NCBI RefSeq assembly: GCF_000524195.1
Contig: NW_020170384.1
Location: 2,469,145-2,533,144, forward strand
Length of the DNA: 64,000 nt
Source of the DNA: Echinococcus granulosus
Taxonomy: Eukaryota > Platyhelminthes > Cestoda > Cyclophyllidea > Taeniidae
Direction: 5' to 3'
Positions 36,624 to 48,600 of this stretch are shown in pieces. Numbering within the stretch: position 1 is the first letter of the stretch; each line of letters opens with the position of its first letter. The notes under the pieces are model-generated. The model searched no databases. It was not told where the DNA came from and worked only from the letters and a program-made list of their open reading frames with translations. The position numbers were made by a program, and so were the translations under genes.

Positions 36624-37368
36624 TTAATTCTTTCTCCTTTTACAAAAGTGCAATTATATCGATGACAATGGACTGTTTGCTTGCTTAGTGACTTGTGATG
36701 GGCACCAGCTTTTCTATTGCAACACCCTTAGGCCAAACGAATGTTTTGTTGGTTAGTTCGCTCCAATTAATCCACCCGCTTCCCGCTACCTACGCAACAT
36801 TTCTAAGGCACGTGCACAACGTCATGCCCACAAGAGCCCGCCTACATTGTCACCCATTCAATGTACACCTGTGTATGGTGTACCATAGACACAGTTGCCT
36901 ACCACGACACCTTCGTCTGCCAAAATCCATACATCATACACAACGAGACCCTACATCCACCTACTCCATAACATGACATGATAGGGTGCAATGTGACTCC
37001 GAAGGTGCCCAAAAAAACCAGGCGTCCTCTTCAGTTAACCTTCAGCTAACACAACCACGCCTAGTCCGTTAGTCCAGTCTGGGTGGGATGTTTTTCTCAC
37101 ATCACACCACAACAAGTTGATACAATGCACGACTTCATTTCCCACCATGTCCTGAAAAGCGTACCTGTGCCAAGTCACATGCTGCGCCTTGGAATGGGAG
37201 GGGAGTGGGGAGACGGAAGGTGGGGAGGGGGGGGGGGGCTGACGAAGACACAGGGCGATATCGGCTCACTCTACTTCATCCCCCTGTTACATGCTCTTTA
37301 TTCCATCTCTCGGATGATGCTTTTGGCTCTAGCAGTACGGCACTAGGCAATCATGTGCAAAATAGGTA
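36624..37368 (+). repeat. Dispersed repeat B, copy 2 (upstream of DUF389, ends at the assembly gap)
   Basis: Collinear with copy 1 over its whole length, including the G-rich stretch near 37200-37240 (with a run of 12 G). It stops at the N run beginning 37371, so the gap probably lies in or beside the repeat. Confidence 0.75.
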
Positions 37369-37370
37369 AT

Positions 37371-37470
37371 NNNNNNNNNNNNNNNNNNNNNNNNNNNNNN
37401 NNNNNNNNNNNNNNNNNNNNNNNNNNNNNNNNNNNNNNNNNNNNNNNNNNNNNNNNNNNNNNNNNNNNNN
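37371..37470. other. Assembly gap (100 N)
   Basis: Exactly 100 N directly after the second copy of repeat B. Confidence 0.97.
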
Positions 37471-40400
37471 AAAGATGAAATGGGAAAGAATAAGACTAGA
37501 CTTAGGTGTTTTTATCTCCAAAGGTAAATATTTACTGGGTGTGTCTTTAAAATTCAGCTTGACTGAAAATGCCCTGTACAGTTTGGTGATTAATGACATT
37601 GGTGACATAGGTCAGGACTGCATGCCACCGCCGTGAATGCCGAATTGTGGGTACCTGCAAAGGTCTTCCCAACGGCTTGTATAAATAATGTACACATTCC
37701 GTATGGGGCATGTCTACTGTTTCGTTGTGTCCTTCGTAGACAGGAGAGACGACTATGGGAGGAAATCACTGGCAAATGTTTTCCAACCATATTTATTACT
37801 CACATTTTTATGATTGCAATCCATTTGGGGCTGATCGACGTTTCAGAAAGAGTGAATTTCATAATGAAGCCGACTTTCTCAGCCATGTTTCAAGTGGCAA
37901 TCGGAGACAGGCCTTGCTCCTATTCACATTTCTACCTTCCCTTCTACTTACTTGCCCTTCTGGATTGGCCGCAGTCTACAGGTCGCAATGTTGTTGAGCC
38001 TTCTTGTCAGCGTTACCCATACCTTCAGTAAGATTGCTGTTCCCCTAATTCTGACACCGCTTCATCACTGGTCATAGTAAGAGAACCTAAGATTAGCGCC
38101 TCCAACAACAATCAATCTGACTTCAGCCAGGCTTTTGCCTCTCGAATTCACTCACCAAAAGCCGGTCTAGTTTAATATCCCGCTGACACAAAGCGGATTG
38201 CCGTTATTGTAGGACAGGTTTTCAAATGATGCCATTATTGTGGCACTCAAGTCCAGACATGCGAGTCTGGTGGTGACTGAAGCGACCGATAACGTAGGTG
38301 ATATGAGCCAAGATCCTCATCATCGCAGGGGGAAGTCGAATTAGAACAAATACCTTTTTCTGTTATCATTTCTTGAATCATCACCATGCCAATGAAATTA
38401 GGTGACGGGATTGAATGTCGCAAAAGCGTGTCGGAATATGTTAGAAAGACTAGATTGTAGAAAGGCCTTTTGGCTAAAAAGAGGTCACAATTTGCATAAC
38501 CGGGGTCGAAGCCGAAAGCCTTTCCCCCCCACCCCCAGTTCGTTCCTCCCTAAACCAACCATTTGCATTTTCGCCCACGCAATCGAGGCTTTTGTTGCTG
38601 GGACAGAATGGCCTCATCCTGATCTTAGGACATGCATTTCGACTGCATTAAGGAGGTTTTGTCCAGTCGTTCTGATTCGACATCTCAATGCAAGACAACC
38701 AATCTCTGGAAGGCCACCTTCAAAAATAAGGCGTCACTTAAGTCTCATTGTTTAATTTTGAATGCGTAAAACTCAATTCGAGATGTCAGTTAGCTTAGTA
38801 AGGTTTGGTATTATTTAACAGTCTTGCTTATTGTTTTCTAAATGAAAAGGGTAATATGCTAGTAACTCCCAATTAATTTGCAAGTCAAACCTCTTAGGAT
38901 TGTAAGGCCATCAAAAGGAGGTGGCGTCAGCCATGACATTTTATTCACCACTGCTTTATATTTCAGGACAGTACAACGAGTGACGTGTGATATTGTGACA
39001 TGCTAGATTTTAAGTACACTTTCTTATTGCCAGTATATATATCAAGCATCGGAAGCATAAGAATTTATTTGTATTTTAAGCAAATGAAATGATTCACTAG
39101 GTGATTGCATGTTTCGTGGCACAAACTTGACGAAGTATTTCTTATTTTGAAAGAACTTTTGCAGTTGATACGGTCCTGACAACACCTAAGCGCAGTGTGA
39201 GGTGTTCAGAGTAAAAAGGGTACGGAAATTACAGGCACGAGTGTCAATGACTATCTATTGCGTTGTCCAGATTATTGAGGAAGTTACAGAAACATGGTTA
39301 AAAATTTGATCGAGTGGATTGAGATGACTGCCTGACGTAGATTTGTCGTGCTATCAAGAGGTACGTTTAACTTTTAACAGAAAAATTGCAAAATTTCCAT
39401 GAAATATGCCAATAAATGTCAGATTAGCAAAAGCCATATCGCGGGTTTTGGAATAATTGTTAGCATGAGACCTAATTTTCCGAGAGGTATTTGTATGATG
39501 AGAAAGATGACTGGGAAATAAGGATGTTTGAGAAATGCTTCCTCAGCCGGAGGTCGTGTTGACGGTTCTCAGCAGTGTGCATGCAATATTTACCATGCGC
39601 CACCATGCATAGGAAACCCTTGTCTTTGGCCTTGGTTGTATGCGAATATCATGAGTAGATTTTATTTTAAGGTTTAAGGATTCAAATTGTCTACATGCTT
39701 GTCAGGAGCTTTAAGAAAGCGGTTTTAACTTCGCACAATGCCAGCTTATCCCATACGCTGTCCTGTTCAGAACCGCTATCCCAAGGTATCCGGCTCGCCC
39801 AAGGATAGTCACAGCTTGTATGACTTAACCTGAAGCATTCTTTCGGACCAAATTAACATTTGGTCCTTTTACACTTTGTAGGAGACACATATCTACCTCG
39901 GTCAGCACCATATTCATTCAAATGGAACAAGTTTTACAAATCGTCCAAGGAAGGGCCGATTTTTACACATTAAAACCTCCTCAATGCCACGAGCTGACCA
40001 CAAGAGTTTTCGCTGTTTTTGGCATGGCTCAAGTAACTGGGTCTGGGCAACTTGGATTGACTCGGCGAAATTGTCCACCATTGTTTGTAGCCATGTATCA
40101 AAAGCATAGACATGTCACTCTGTTGGTTAGTACTGTCTTTTGAGCTTTCTACTACTTTCCTCACATTTTGAACCCCCTCTTCACATAATGTCGGTTGAAC
40201 ATGCCTCTACCTCTTCCCCTTTTACAAACCGGGTCTAACTCATTTCTAAAGCCAGGGGAATATCTTACAACATTAAAGGAAGGTACGGTCGCAGGATGCA
40301 GAGGCAGCAATACCGCGACTTTAATGAAATATATGACCCTGAGTTGGACCCATTACGCTTTAACCGAAGAGTAAAAAATTAGGCAGAGACCACCTTTTCG

Positions 40401-41459
40401 CAACGCTGAGGATGAATGAAGAAGCAAGCGGTTGATGTCTACATCAACTCCTCAGAGAAAGGCATGAAAGCTAACCAAATGAATCCCACATGTACTGATG
40501 CATGGCAAGACACAACTTCAGCTCTGCTTCACGCGTGATGGACTTGAGACGGAATCGTTTATCCCAAATTCCTCGTTGAAGACATACACAACCAAAGTGA
40601 CAGCAGTTGCTGAAAGGTGCATCAATGAGACGGCGTCGAAACCACTATCCGACCCATTTTGTCGGTAGTAAAATTAATCATACAAAAACTTTAAAACAAC
40701 GCTTTTCCTATTTAACAGAAAAATAGCTAGTCTTTAGACTTGCTACTGAGATGGGAATGTGGAGAACAAATTGGCATTATTTTAAGCACACCATCTGTCA
40801 TCTGTCAGTTGTCGCCAGTCTTGTGTTGGCTGGCATGTGTCATTGATGCGTAGGGGTGGGACTCCTTTGTCCAGCTTCACCACGGCGTTCCCTTCAGAGA
40901 CGACGTAGGTGTCGCAAAATTGAATCACACTCCACAAATGGAAGCATGACGGGCAGTTGTTCCTGACACGTTAATCTCCAATTGATATGTTCCAGGAGGG
41001 AAGATCGCAGTGCATCTGCCTTTGAACAACCCATCAACAGAATGAAACGCTTTTTTTGAGTGATAGGCTCCGCTGCCCCATCCTGATGACGCCTCCTCTC
41101 CCAATGCTGGACAGCAAATTAAATGAGAATCATCTGAAGCTTTGGAACTGGGTTAAACTCCTTTAAACCACATCCGTCAAGGACATTAGTTGTAGTGCCG
41201 TATAAATGGTCTGGTGCCCATCTGTGCTTTACACTGGATGCAACACAAACACTCGCTTGCATTTAAACAGTTTCCATAAGTAGCAACAAAACACTGCACC
41301 GAGCTACACTGCAAATTGCGCGGAATCTACTGGCGTCTAAAACATCATTCTTTGCTTTTTTGAAAATTTCAAATTGGTTCATCCTCTCAACTTTTAAGGG
41401 CTCTGTATGTCATTTGGATCAAAAATAGAAATACCGTAATAATTTGATTGCTTGTTTAA
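37471..41459. other. No recognised gene; two unassigned plus-strand ORFs
   Basis: 37633-38031 (132 codons) and 38402-38755 (117 codons) are the longest open frames. Neither has a motif, splice context or composition that identifies it; both may be repeat relics. A shorter open stretch lies at 39922-40143. Confidence 0.45.
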
Positions 41460-41632
41460 CTCGTTGTTTTAGTGTCGTGGGCACTTAAGGCTCCGCTATG
41501 GGGTTTCTGCTAATCGGCAACACCCCTGGGCCATGCCAGTACCCCCTAGCCCTTCTGACTATCGGCCATACATATTCTATCCGAGCGTTGTGCCACCTTC
41601 AGCCTTTGGGAAGCCTCGGGGCGCTATAGTAA
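41460..41632 (-). repeat. Dispersed repeat A, reverse copy
   Basis: Runs from gggcacttaaggctccgc through gcccttctgactatcggc and acatattctatccgagcg to gggaagcctcggggcgct, the full-length reverse form. Confidence 0.65.
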
Positions 41633-42047
41633 GCCGTACAGAAATACAGAGTAGAAGGGTATACAGCTATGCCCTTTTCTTGTCTAAGGACCGTGCAGAT
41701 AGTCGGAAATGGCCAGTTCCCCATTTTCTTGATCGTCAAGGCGTCTCCGAGCCAATGTTCGCTTTAATCGCATAATCGCGTTTTTGTTTTCGCGTTTGGG
41801 GAGGCCCTGCCTATTGTTCGTGACGCCTAGGCAGAAATTCATAGCACCTTTACTATCCTACTGTGACTCACACAGATAAATTGTCCCATTTTATCCACAC
41901 CAGAATCCCAACTCCTCCTGTTTTCCGTAACAAAAGACTGGTGATTTAAAAACTACCAGTGATATAGGGGGTTACGCGTTCTAGAATTGGCTGCGTCTCA
42001 TTTTCCGAAATCTTATGAAGTACTTGGATTTTAAAACTCTTCATGTC

Positions 42048-42200
42048 GGTTTCGCTTGGTACTTGAGATCCCGCTTTGGTACTTCCGCGAGGCGGTGTGG
42101 CCTCCAGAGCATGCCAGCAGCTACCTCAGCCCTTCTTCCCGCCCGCAATACATGTTCTGCCTTCTCTCGTCTTCAAGGTGGTCTCGGTGGGCTACTGCTG
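42048..42200 (-). repeat. Dispersed repeat A, reverse copy
   Basis: Shares tggcctccagagcatgccag, cagcccttct, atacatgttctgcc and ctcgtcttcaag with the family. Confidence 0.6.
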
Positions 42201-42646
42201 CAATTTCATATTCAATTTCAACCGGTAAAATTAAAAGTAGAAAGTCCGCCTATAAAACCCGTGCCAATTAGAATTTAACATAATAAACTAGTGAAAAATT
42301 AGTTCTCTTCAATAAATGAAGTTTAAACTTAAATTATACGACTTAAGGCTATACAATCGTAGCGACTCATCGGTTTAGGGAGAGGGCGGAAGGAGGTTCA
42401 TTATTAAAGCGTGGCGGGGTTGGGTTAAGGGGTCATGGGAGTAGACGGGGCGCCATTACGCTAAGATAAACAAAGAACTACCCCTTAGAAATACTAATAA
42501 AATTAGCATCTTTTTACCATACAATGTCACCGGAGTCCATTTATGTATCTAGTAAATTTCAGGCCATTGGCAGGATGCATTGCACTACATGTCTGTCCGC
42601 AAATACAAACCTCAGGACGGATCAGACCTTATTGGCCATTGAGGGG

Positions 42647-42795
42647 GGAACGTACCCGGGACTGCCCTGAAGACAAAAGAAGACATAATGCTGGGGCCAA
42701 ATATGCATCGTCGACGTACAGAAGGGCTGAGAAGAGTTACTAGGATGATCCGGAGGTCATGCCACCCAGTGGAAGTACATAAGCGGAGCCTTAAG
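42647..42795 (+). repeat. Dispersed repeat A, forward copy
   Basis: gccctgaagac, ataatgctgggg, cgtcgacgtacagaaggg and ccaggaggtcatgccaccc-like bases. It forms an inverted pair with 42048-42200. Confidence 0.6.
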
Positions 42796-43679
42796 AGCCC
42801 GCGTAACCAAAACGAAGAGTTAAACAAGAAATCAAAGTAATGCAGCAACCGTGATACCTGTAACCTCTTGTTATCACTACCACATAAAGCATGTCTTTTA
42901 TCATCTCAACTGCTCGTGAAAAGTGTACGGAAGATGAGGTGGAGGCGAGAAACCCTGAGTCTATTACATCGTTACCATCAATTGTACATTGGCAACTCGT
43001 CCTTATTTTGATCCCAAAATACAAAGACGTCAGGAATTTTAGTTTTAAAACACAAGCCATGTGTTTGGTTGTTTTACGCACCATGCAAACAAAAGTGAGT
43101 GACTTGTCCCTTAGTTATTTGAACCAAATGACTTTTTATGGTGTTATAAATCCTTTCGACTTTCCTAGTTATTCGACGATGTGGAGCTGCATAAAGTATG
43201 AATGACTCCTTACTAGCAATGCAGGGAAGGGCTGCTGGGCAGTTTGCAGAAGCCATTACAGCAAGGCGGCGATGCTAACCAGGAGGAATGAAGAAGTTGG
43301 CTTGAACAATTAACCGCTCATTGCTTCAATTTGGTTCCATAACACAGGAATGGCTCCTTTACACTAGAAATCATGTCGTTAGCAAAAGCTTCTGAATTGA
43401 CTAATTTATCTTCTACGCATATTTAGTAAAACAAAATGAGACTTGGGTCTCGCATCACCAAACAGTAACCCAGTGAGGTGGTGAAATTGGATCCCACAAT
43501 TGATAAAAGTGATTTTAATAAAGGTTAGAACAATTTTCGCCTTGATCCACAAGAAGTTGTCATCAACACGCACAAAGCACGAGGTGCTCATCCGATTGCA
43601 GGATAGGTAAACGATAATGGGGGCGTTGGAACCCATTTTCTAGATGTAATTGTAATACTTTGATAGCTAGTTTAATTCT

Positions 43680-43765
43680 ACGTTTGATTTAGGCTACGGT
43701 ATGGCCGTTTGGCGGTGTCAGTGGCCTCCCTGACCTTCTGTGCGTTATTAGCATATTTTCTGACA
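43680..43765 (-). repeat. Dispersed repeat A, partial reverse copy
   Basis: Matches the proximal half of the reverse form (gtttgatttaggc, ggccgtttgg, gtggcctccctgaccttctg). Confidence 0.45.
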
Positions 43766-43984
43766 CGCTACTTTAACGTCTTACGGCCTCAGTGAAGACG
43801 TGGGACGTTAGAGTAACTTAGTTCAATTCCTCTACATATAAAACCCCACTAGGATACCTTATCCTTAGTAAAAAACCTAATCATTAATGAAGAATCAATT
43901 TTGATAAGAAGCCTCATCCTTAGTAAAAAATAAGACTTCTCATTGCCCCTGGATTTCGTACTGAGTGCTCCATTGTAACTGTAG

Positions 43985-44143
43985 GGCCTGAGATTGCTCT
44001 AAAGGCGAACGAAGGCATAATACTAGGGTAGAATATGTATCGCTGACGTACAGAGGGGGTTGAGGCTACTGGCATGACCCAGAGGCCAGCCCACCTGACG
44101 AAGGTACAATGGCCCTTTCTCCGAAACCGAGATTTAAACGAAC
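43985..44143 (+). repeat. Dispersed repeat A, forward copy
   Basis: gaaggcataatactaggg, agaatatgtatcgctgacgt, acagaggg, ggcatgacccagaggccagc, ccacctgacgaaggtacaat and aaaccgagatttaaacgaac, one of the clearest copies. Confidence 0.7.
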
Positions 44144-44689
44144 ACTTGACGTATTACAATAACACTTCATCATCAATTTATAGATAGAGGAATTTAAACA
44201 CATTTCTTCCTAAAAAAAATGGAAAGGCGCCTTAGCCACTCCCTGATTTCTAGCTTTCATTTTGCTGTACAAAATGAACATTATGGTTGGATGTGTGTAC
44301 AGTGCAATCCCACGTTAGATACGTGATCTGGATTTGAGGCTCTCTTCTCTTGCAGCCTCTCTGCATTAGTATTAAAACTAGCTTCAGAAGCTGAGTTTAT
44401 CCTTGCCTAAATTACATTTTTGCTAATCAGTTAAAATGCTTTCATCTAGGTCCACATGACTAAACGTTCTACAGGATTTATTACCCACTTTGTTTTTAAT
44501 TGTCAAGGGGGGTATTGTTAAGATCATGCCAATTCTCATGTCATTCTCTAAGAGTATCTAGCGGAAATGTTCGCAAATGTATTCGAATAGCAGGATATAT
44601 TTATGCAGAACGTTTCAAGTCATAATGTACTGCTGTATCCACACTGATGCGAATCTGACAACAAATGTAATACGTTGGTAGCCTGTTTA

Positions 44690-44873
44690 ACTCCTGGTTT
44701 TGGCGAAGGGGCCACTTTGGGTCTCCTCTATTTTACCTTCGTCGGGTGGTCTGATCTCCGGGACATGGTAGTTGCCCCAAACCAAAATGTTTGACGAATA
44801 TATATATATATTAGTATTCTGCTCTAGCAATATGTCCTCTTTCGCATTGAGGGAAGTCTCAGGGCGCCACAAA
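44690..44873 (-). repeat. Dispersed repeat A, reverse copy (left arm of a foldback)
   Basis: gtttaactcctggttttggc through to gagggaagtctcagggcgcc, including a short (ta)n tract near 44797-44812. It mirrors the forward copy that starts 90 bp downstream. Confidence 0.65.
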
Positions 44874-44964
44874 TAAATCGGGTGAAAAATACTTGGTATT
44901 TTTACCCATTAGTAGCGCCTATTAGCAATTTGAAGCTGTTTTAGGAAGTGGATAACATGTGTAG

Positions 44965-45136
44965 CGTCCTGAGACTTCCCTGAAGACGAGAGAAACAATA
45001 CTCGGGCAGAATATATATTCAGCACAGAGAGGGTGTTTGGGCTATTGGCGTGGCCTGAAGGCCAGCCCACCCAGCAAGGTACAAGAGGGCTAATCCAAAG
45101 TACAAAAGCGGCGCTTCAACAATACCGAGGGATAAA
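44965..45136 (+). repeat. Dispersed repeat A, forward copy (right arm of a foldback)
   Basis: Begins gcgtcctgagacttccctga, the reverse complement of the end of the preceding copy, and runs through ggccagcccacccagcaagg to accgagggataaac. Confidence 0.68.
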
Positions 45137-45629
45137 CCACCATCGTATTACACAAGTTCTGCAAAAACATGCATTCACACCTTGTCCTCCCCTAAATTGA
45201 CCAAGGATAACAAATAGCACAATTTCGAGAACTTAATAATATTTCCATAGAAACTACGAAAAGCGCTCAAGAATCAATTGTAAGTGCAAAAGGATGTTAT
45301 GATTACATGAACTAAATGGGCCCGCAACAGGTTCAAATCCAGCAATTAGATAATCATAATGACTAGACAAACAAATCCAGAATTAAGTCGGCAAACAAGA
45401 AGCAGGAAAAATCACCTATATTATTTAATTATTAATAAACATTGGGTTTGCGCAACTGACTTGACGATGACGCGCAATTAAAGCCAAGCACTCCCAAAAA
45501 TATTTGTTATGACTTACATGTTCTTGAGGACAAAATTTTAACAAATTTTGAATGCTTTTTGTTTCAGTCACCTATTTACTTATAAGGCAATGTGCGAAAA
45601 CTGGTAGCTAGACCACACCCATCTTCAAA
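45137..45629. other. 5' flank of bestrophin
   Basis: Adjoins the repeat A cluster. Contains the possible UTR splice acceptor and no further feature. Confidence 0.45.
45556..45567 (+). promoter_or_regulatory. Possible 3' splice site in the bestrophin 5' UTR
   Basis: The tract tttttgtttcag lies 62 nt before the start codon. It could end a 5' UTR intron or accept a trans-spliced leader, since flatworms trans-splice many mRNAs. No leader can be seen here. Confidence 0.35.
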
Positions 45630-45697
45630 ATGACGGTGCGCTACTTAAACTCTGTTGCAACCAACTCATGGTTCATTTTTATGAAACTTCTCTTCAG
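45630..45697 (+). CDS. BEST: Bestrophin exon 1 (residues 1-23)
   Basis: [15 protein letters not shown] and onward to LLFR. It ends two bases into Arg23 at donor AG|gtttgc. If the 30-nt intron is not removed, the frame stays open to 45838. Confidence 0.8.
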
Positions 45698-48600
45698 GTT
45701 TGCGCAATTTTTGTACTCAGACTTAAGATGGAGAGGAAGCGTTTATCGTTACATTTGGTTTGACTTTCTACTATTTTGTGGATTGTATTTCCTAATCTCT
45801 TTGACGTATCGTTTTGTGATGCCTGATTCTATTAAGCGGTAAGAGTCTACTTTCCATGTCACATTTAGTGTACCCTTTTTAAGTAACAATTACCATGTTA
45901 CCAGCATCGTTAATTTTTTCCCCAGGTTTTTTTGATAAATTGATTTTATGCATTTGTTAAGTTCAGCCTTATTTACTTTGTGTCAAGTAATGCTCAAGTA
46001 ACGTTGTTTATCGGTCTGATTAATTTTAAAGGTCTGTTTTAGTACACTTTTGATGTATTTTGCTTTAGTTTTGTGATAAGCATCATATATTGCCCCAGAA
46101 GTGTATTAGCAATTTGTCGCTTTAAATTTATTGTATTAGCCAACAGGGACTGTTATTTTTGCTTATATACATGATGTATTTTTGATACACAAGTGCATTA
46201 GCCTTTTACTAAGGAGTATTTTTTTATTGAATGCTTTTTGATAATTGATTTTGCACCCTTTTGCCAGCGCATTCGAGGCATATTGCAGCTTCTGCAAATA
46301 CTATGGCGAGTACATCCCCGTCTACTTTGTTTTGGGTTTCTTTGTGGACATCATAGTTGAACGCTGGTGGGATCAGTTTCTCAATATTCCCTGGCCAGAC
46401 GAAATAGCTATGAGTCTGGGCGCCTACGCGCTCGGTCATTCGGAGCGTGTCCGAATGCAACGCCGAACCATCATGCGCTACGTCAATCTCTCCTTTGTTC
46501 TGGCTGTACTCGATATGTGTTCGCGAGCGAAGTTGCTTTTCCCAAACGAGTTTAGTTTGGTATCTGCAGGTTAGTCGTTACCAGTTAATGTAAGTCATTT
46601 CTTAACTTCAAGAAATTCATGAAATCCTAAAAATCTCACAGTTTGTTCCTTTAGTGGATTTGTTTCCATGGTACTGTTTCTAAATTTCTCAGAAAGTGCT
46701 GTAAGGACAATGAAAGTTTTTTGGTTCTGACCCCCAGAAATTCTGAAAACACTATTACCCGTGCATTAACTTTGAACCTACAGTAGATTACCAGTGAATT
46801 CCCACGAATGGGTTTCAAAGAGAAGTGAAAACAAATACTTAGTGTGGGCAAACCAAAAATTTTTCTTAATAAATTTTGGCAAAAGTAACTTTTATCTCTA
46901 CTTAGGTTTGGCGACCCAGGAGGAGTTACTACTTTACTTCCAAAGTGCTCCATTTCAACTCTCAGCGTGCTACGTAGAACCATGCTTGTGGGCGCAGGAT
47001 ATTGTCTCGCAAATGCGCATGGAAGGCTCTATTAATTCCGATCGCTCTGTGGAACTGCTCTGCAAACAAATTGCCGAATTTCGCAGTGGTCTTGGCTCTA
47101 TTCTCTGCTACAACTTGATTTCCGTTCCATTAGTCTATACACAGGTTAGTGGAGGGCCAGTGGATCCCTCATCTCGGCTTATTTACTCACGTACTTTAAC
47201 ATTGAATTACCATTTCTTCAGGTAGCCATCTTGACAGTCTACAGTTACACTATCTCTTCCCTCTTTGCGTGGCAATTTCTGGATCCGAATAAAAGTGTCA
47301 TGGGGGATGAAGTGGACTTGTATGTACCAATTTTTGGCCTTCTGCGTTTCTTTTTTTACATGGGATGGATTAAGGTAGGCGGCATATCTGTGTATTTTGT
47401 TTACATACTTCTCCTTTGACATCATTGCGTGTATATGTGGACTGCGGTAATTTGTGAATACTGCGTGTCATTGAATGGCTTTGTAAGAGGGTTTTGCATG
47501 CAACAATTGCCTTTAGCTCTGTAAACATTGTTTACTTTAGAATTAGAGCTAAATTCACACTCAAAACCCGTTATTTTTGTAGATTGTTTATTAATATCAG
47601 CATAATTTGCGCCATTCTTAGCATTAATTGATGTTGCGACGTCGCAAATATAAATAAATAGTTCTTAAAAATACTTTACATTTTGCTGTATTTTAGGTGG
47701 CTGAGTCGTTAATTAATCCATTCGGTGAAGACCAGGATGACTTTGATATTGACAAGATAGTTGAAAGGAATCTTCAGGCACGTACAAACGAACGATTATG
47801 AGTTTTGTTATTTTACTAATGTCAGTAACTTATTAAATGCTAGCACTTTCTTACTCGTAGATGTCCTACTATATCGTGGATTCGATGTACGAACAAGTAC
47901 CTCCGCTAAGTCGCGGTGTGGTGTTGGAAGTCATGGAACAGCCGGAGAGTCAACGACAGAACTACATGGCAAAGATTTCGCGTCGTGCCTCCGTTTTGAG
48001 TAATGAGCTCTTCCTTGGCTCCCTCACCAATGTCAACATTAACGCTAGAAGAAGGCGTATGTCGTCGATATTTAGGTACGAAAACTCAGTAGTCTCTCCC
48101 TTTCATGCAAATATCAGTTTCTTTTAAAATAATGCTTCATTCTTCAGTGCTATTTTAGTATCAATGAGATTGGCTAATATTTGATCAGCTTTTTTTGAGT
48201 TGACCACATCGTTGACATTCACTTTATAAAATTATTTAACTTGTTAGTTAGTGGAAGTTCATTGTCTGCCACTTTTACTATTGTCTCTCCTCCAAAAATT
48301 TACTTTAGGTGGCAGGAGATTGAAGTCTTTTTTTCGGCTGCGTCGCTAATTTTGCCTTGGTGCCATTTATGTCAAAGTTTCCTTTGGTCAGTTCAATCAC
48401 CAATCTTGAATAATCACCCCATCTTTAGCATGTTTTTTGGTATCAGTGGTTAATTAGCAACTGACCAGCTGTTTTTCGATTTATTGTGCCTTGTAGTCTT
48501 TCTTCAGATGCCTATTATCTCAAGTCGATAAGTCCTCTATATTTTTCACCACTTTGTTGTCTCATTGTAAAACATTTTTGACATTATTTTTGCCTCCTAA

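Noticed and set aside
37200..37240. G-rich stretch as a regulatory quadruplex
   Set aside because: It is part of repeat B, with a similar G-rich region in the other copy, and no gene lies near enough to give it a role.
44797..44812. (ta)n tract as a TATA box
   Set aside because: It lies inside a repeat A copy, at the position where other copies have an ordinary at-rich stretch.
45330..45345. ggttcaaatcc as a tRNA B box
   Set aside because: No A box or foldable cloverleaf lies upstream at the right distance.
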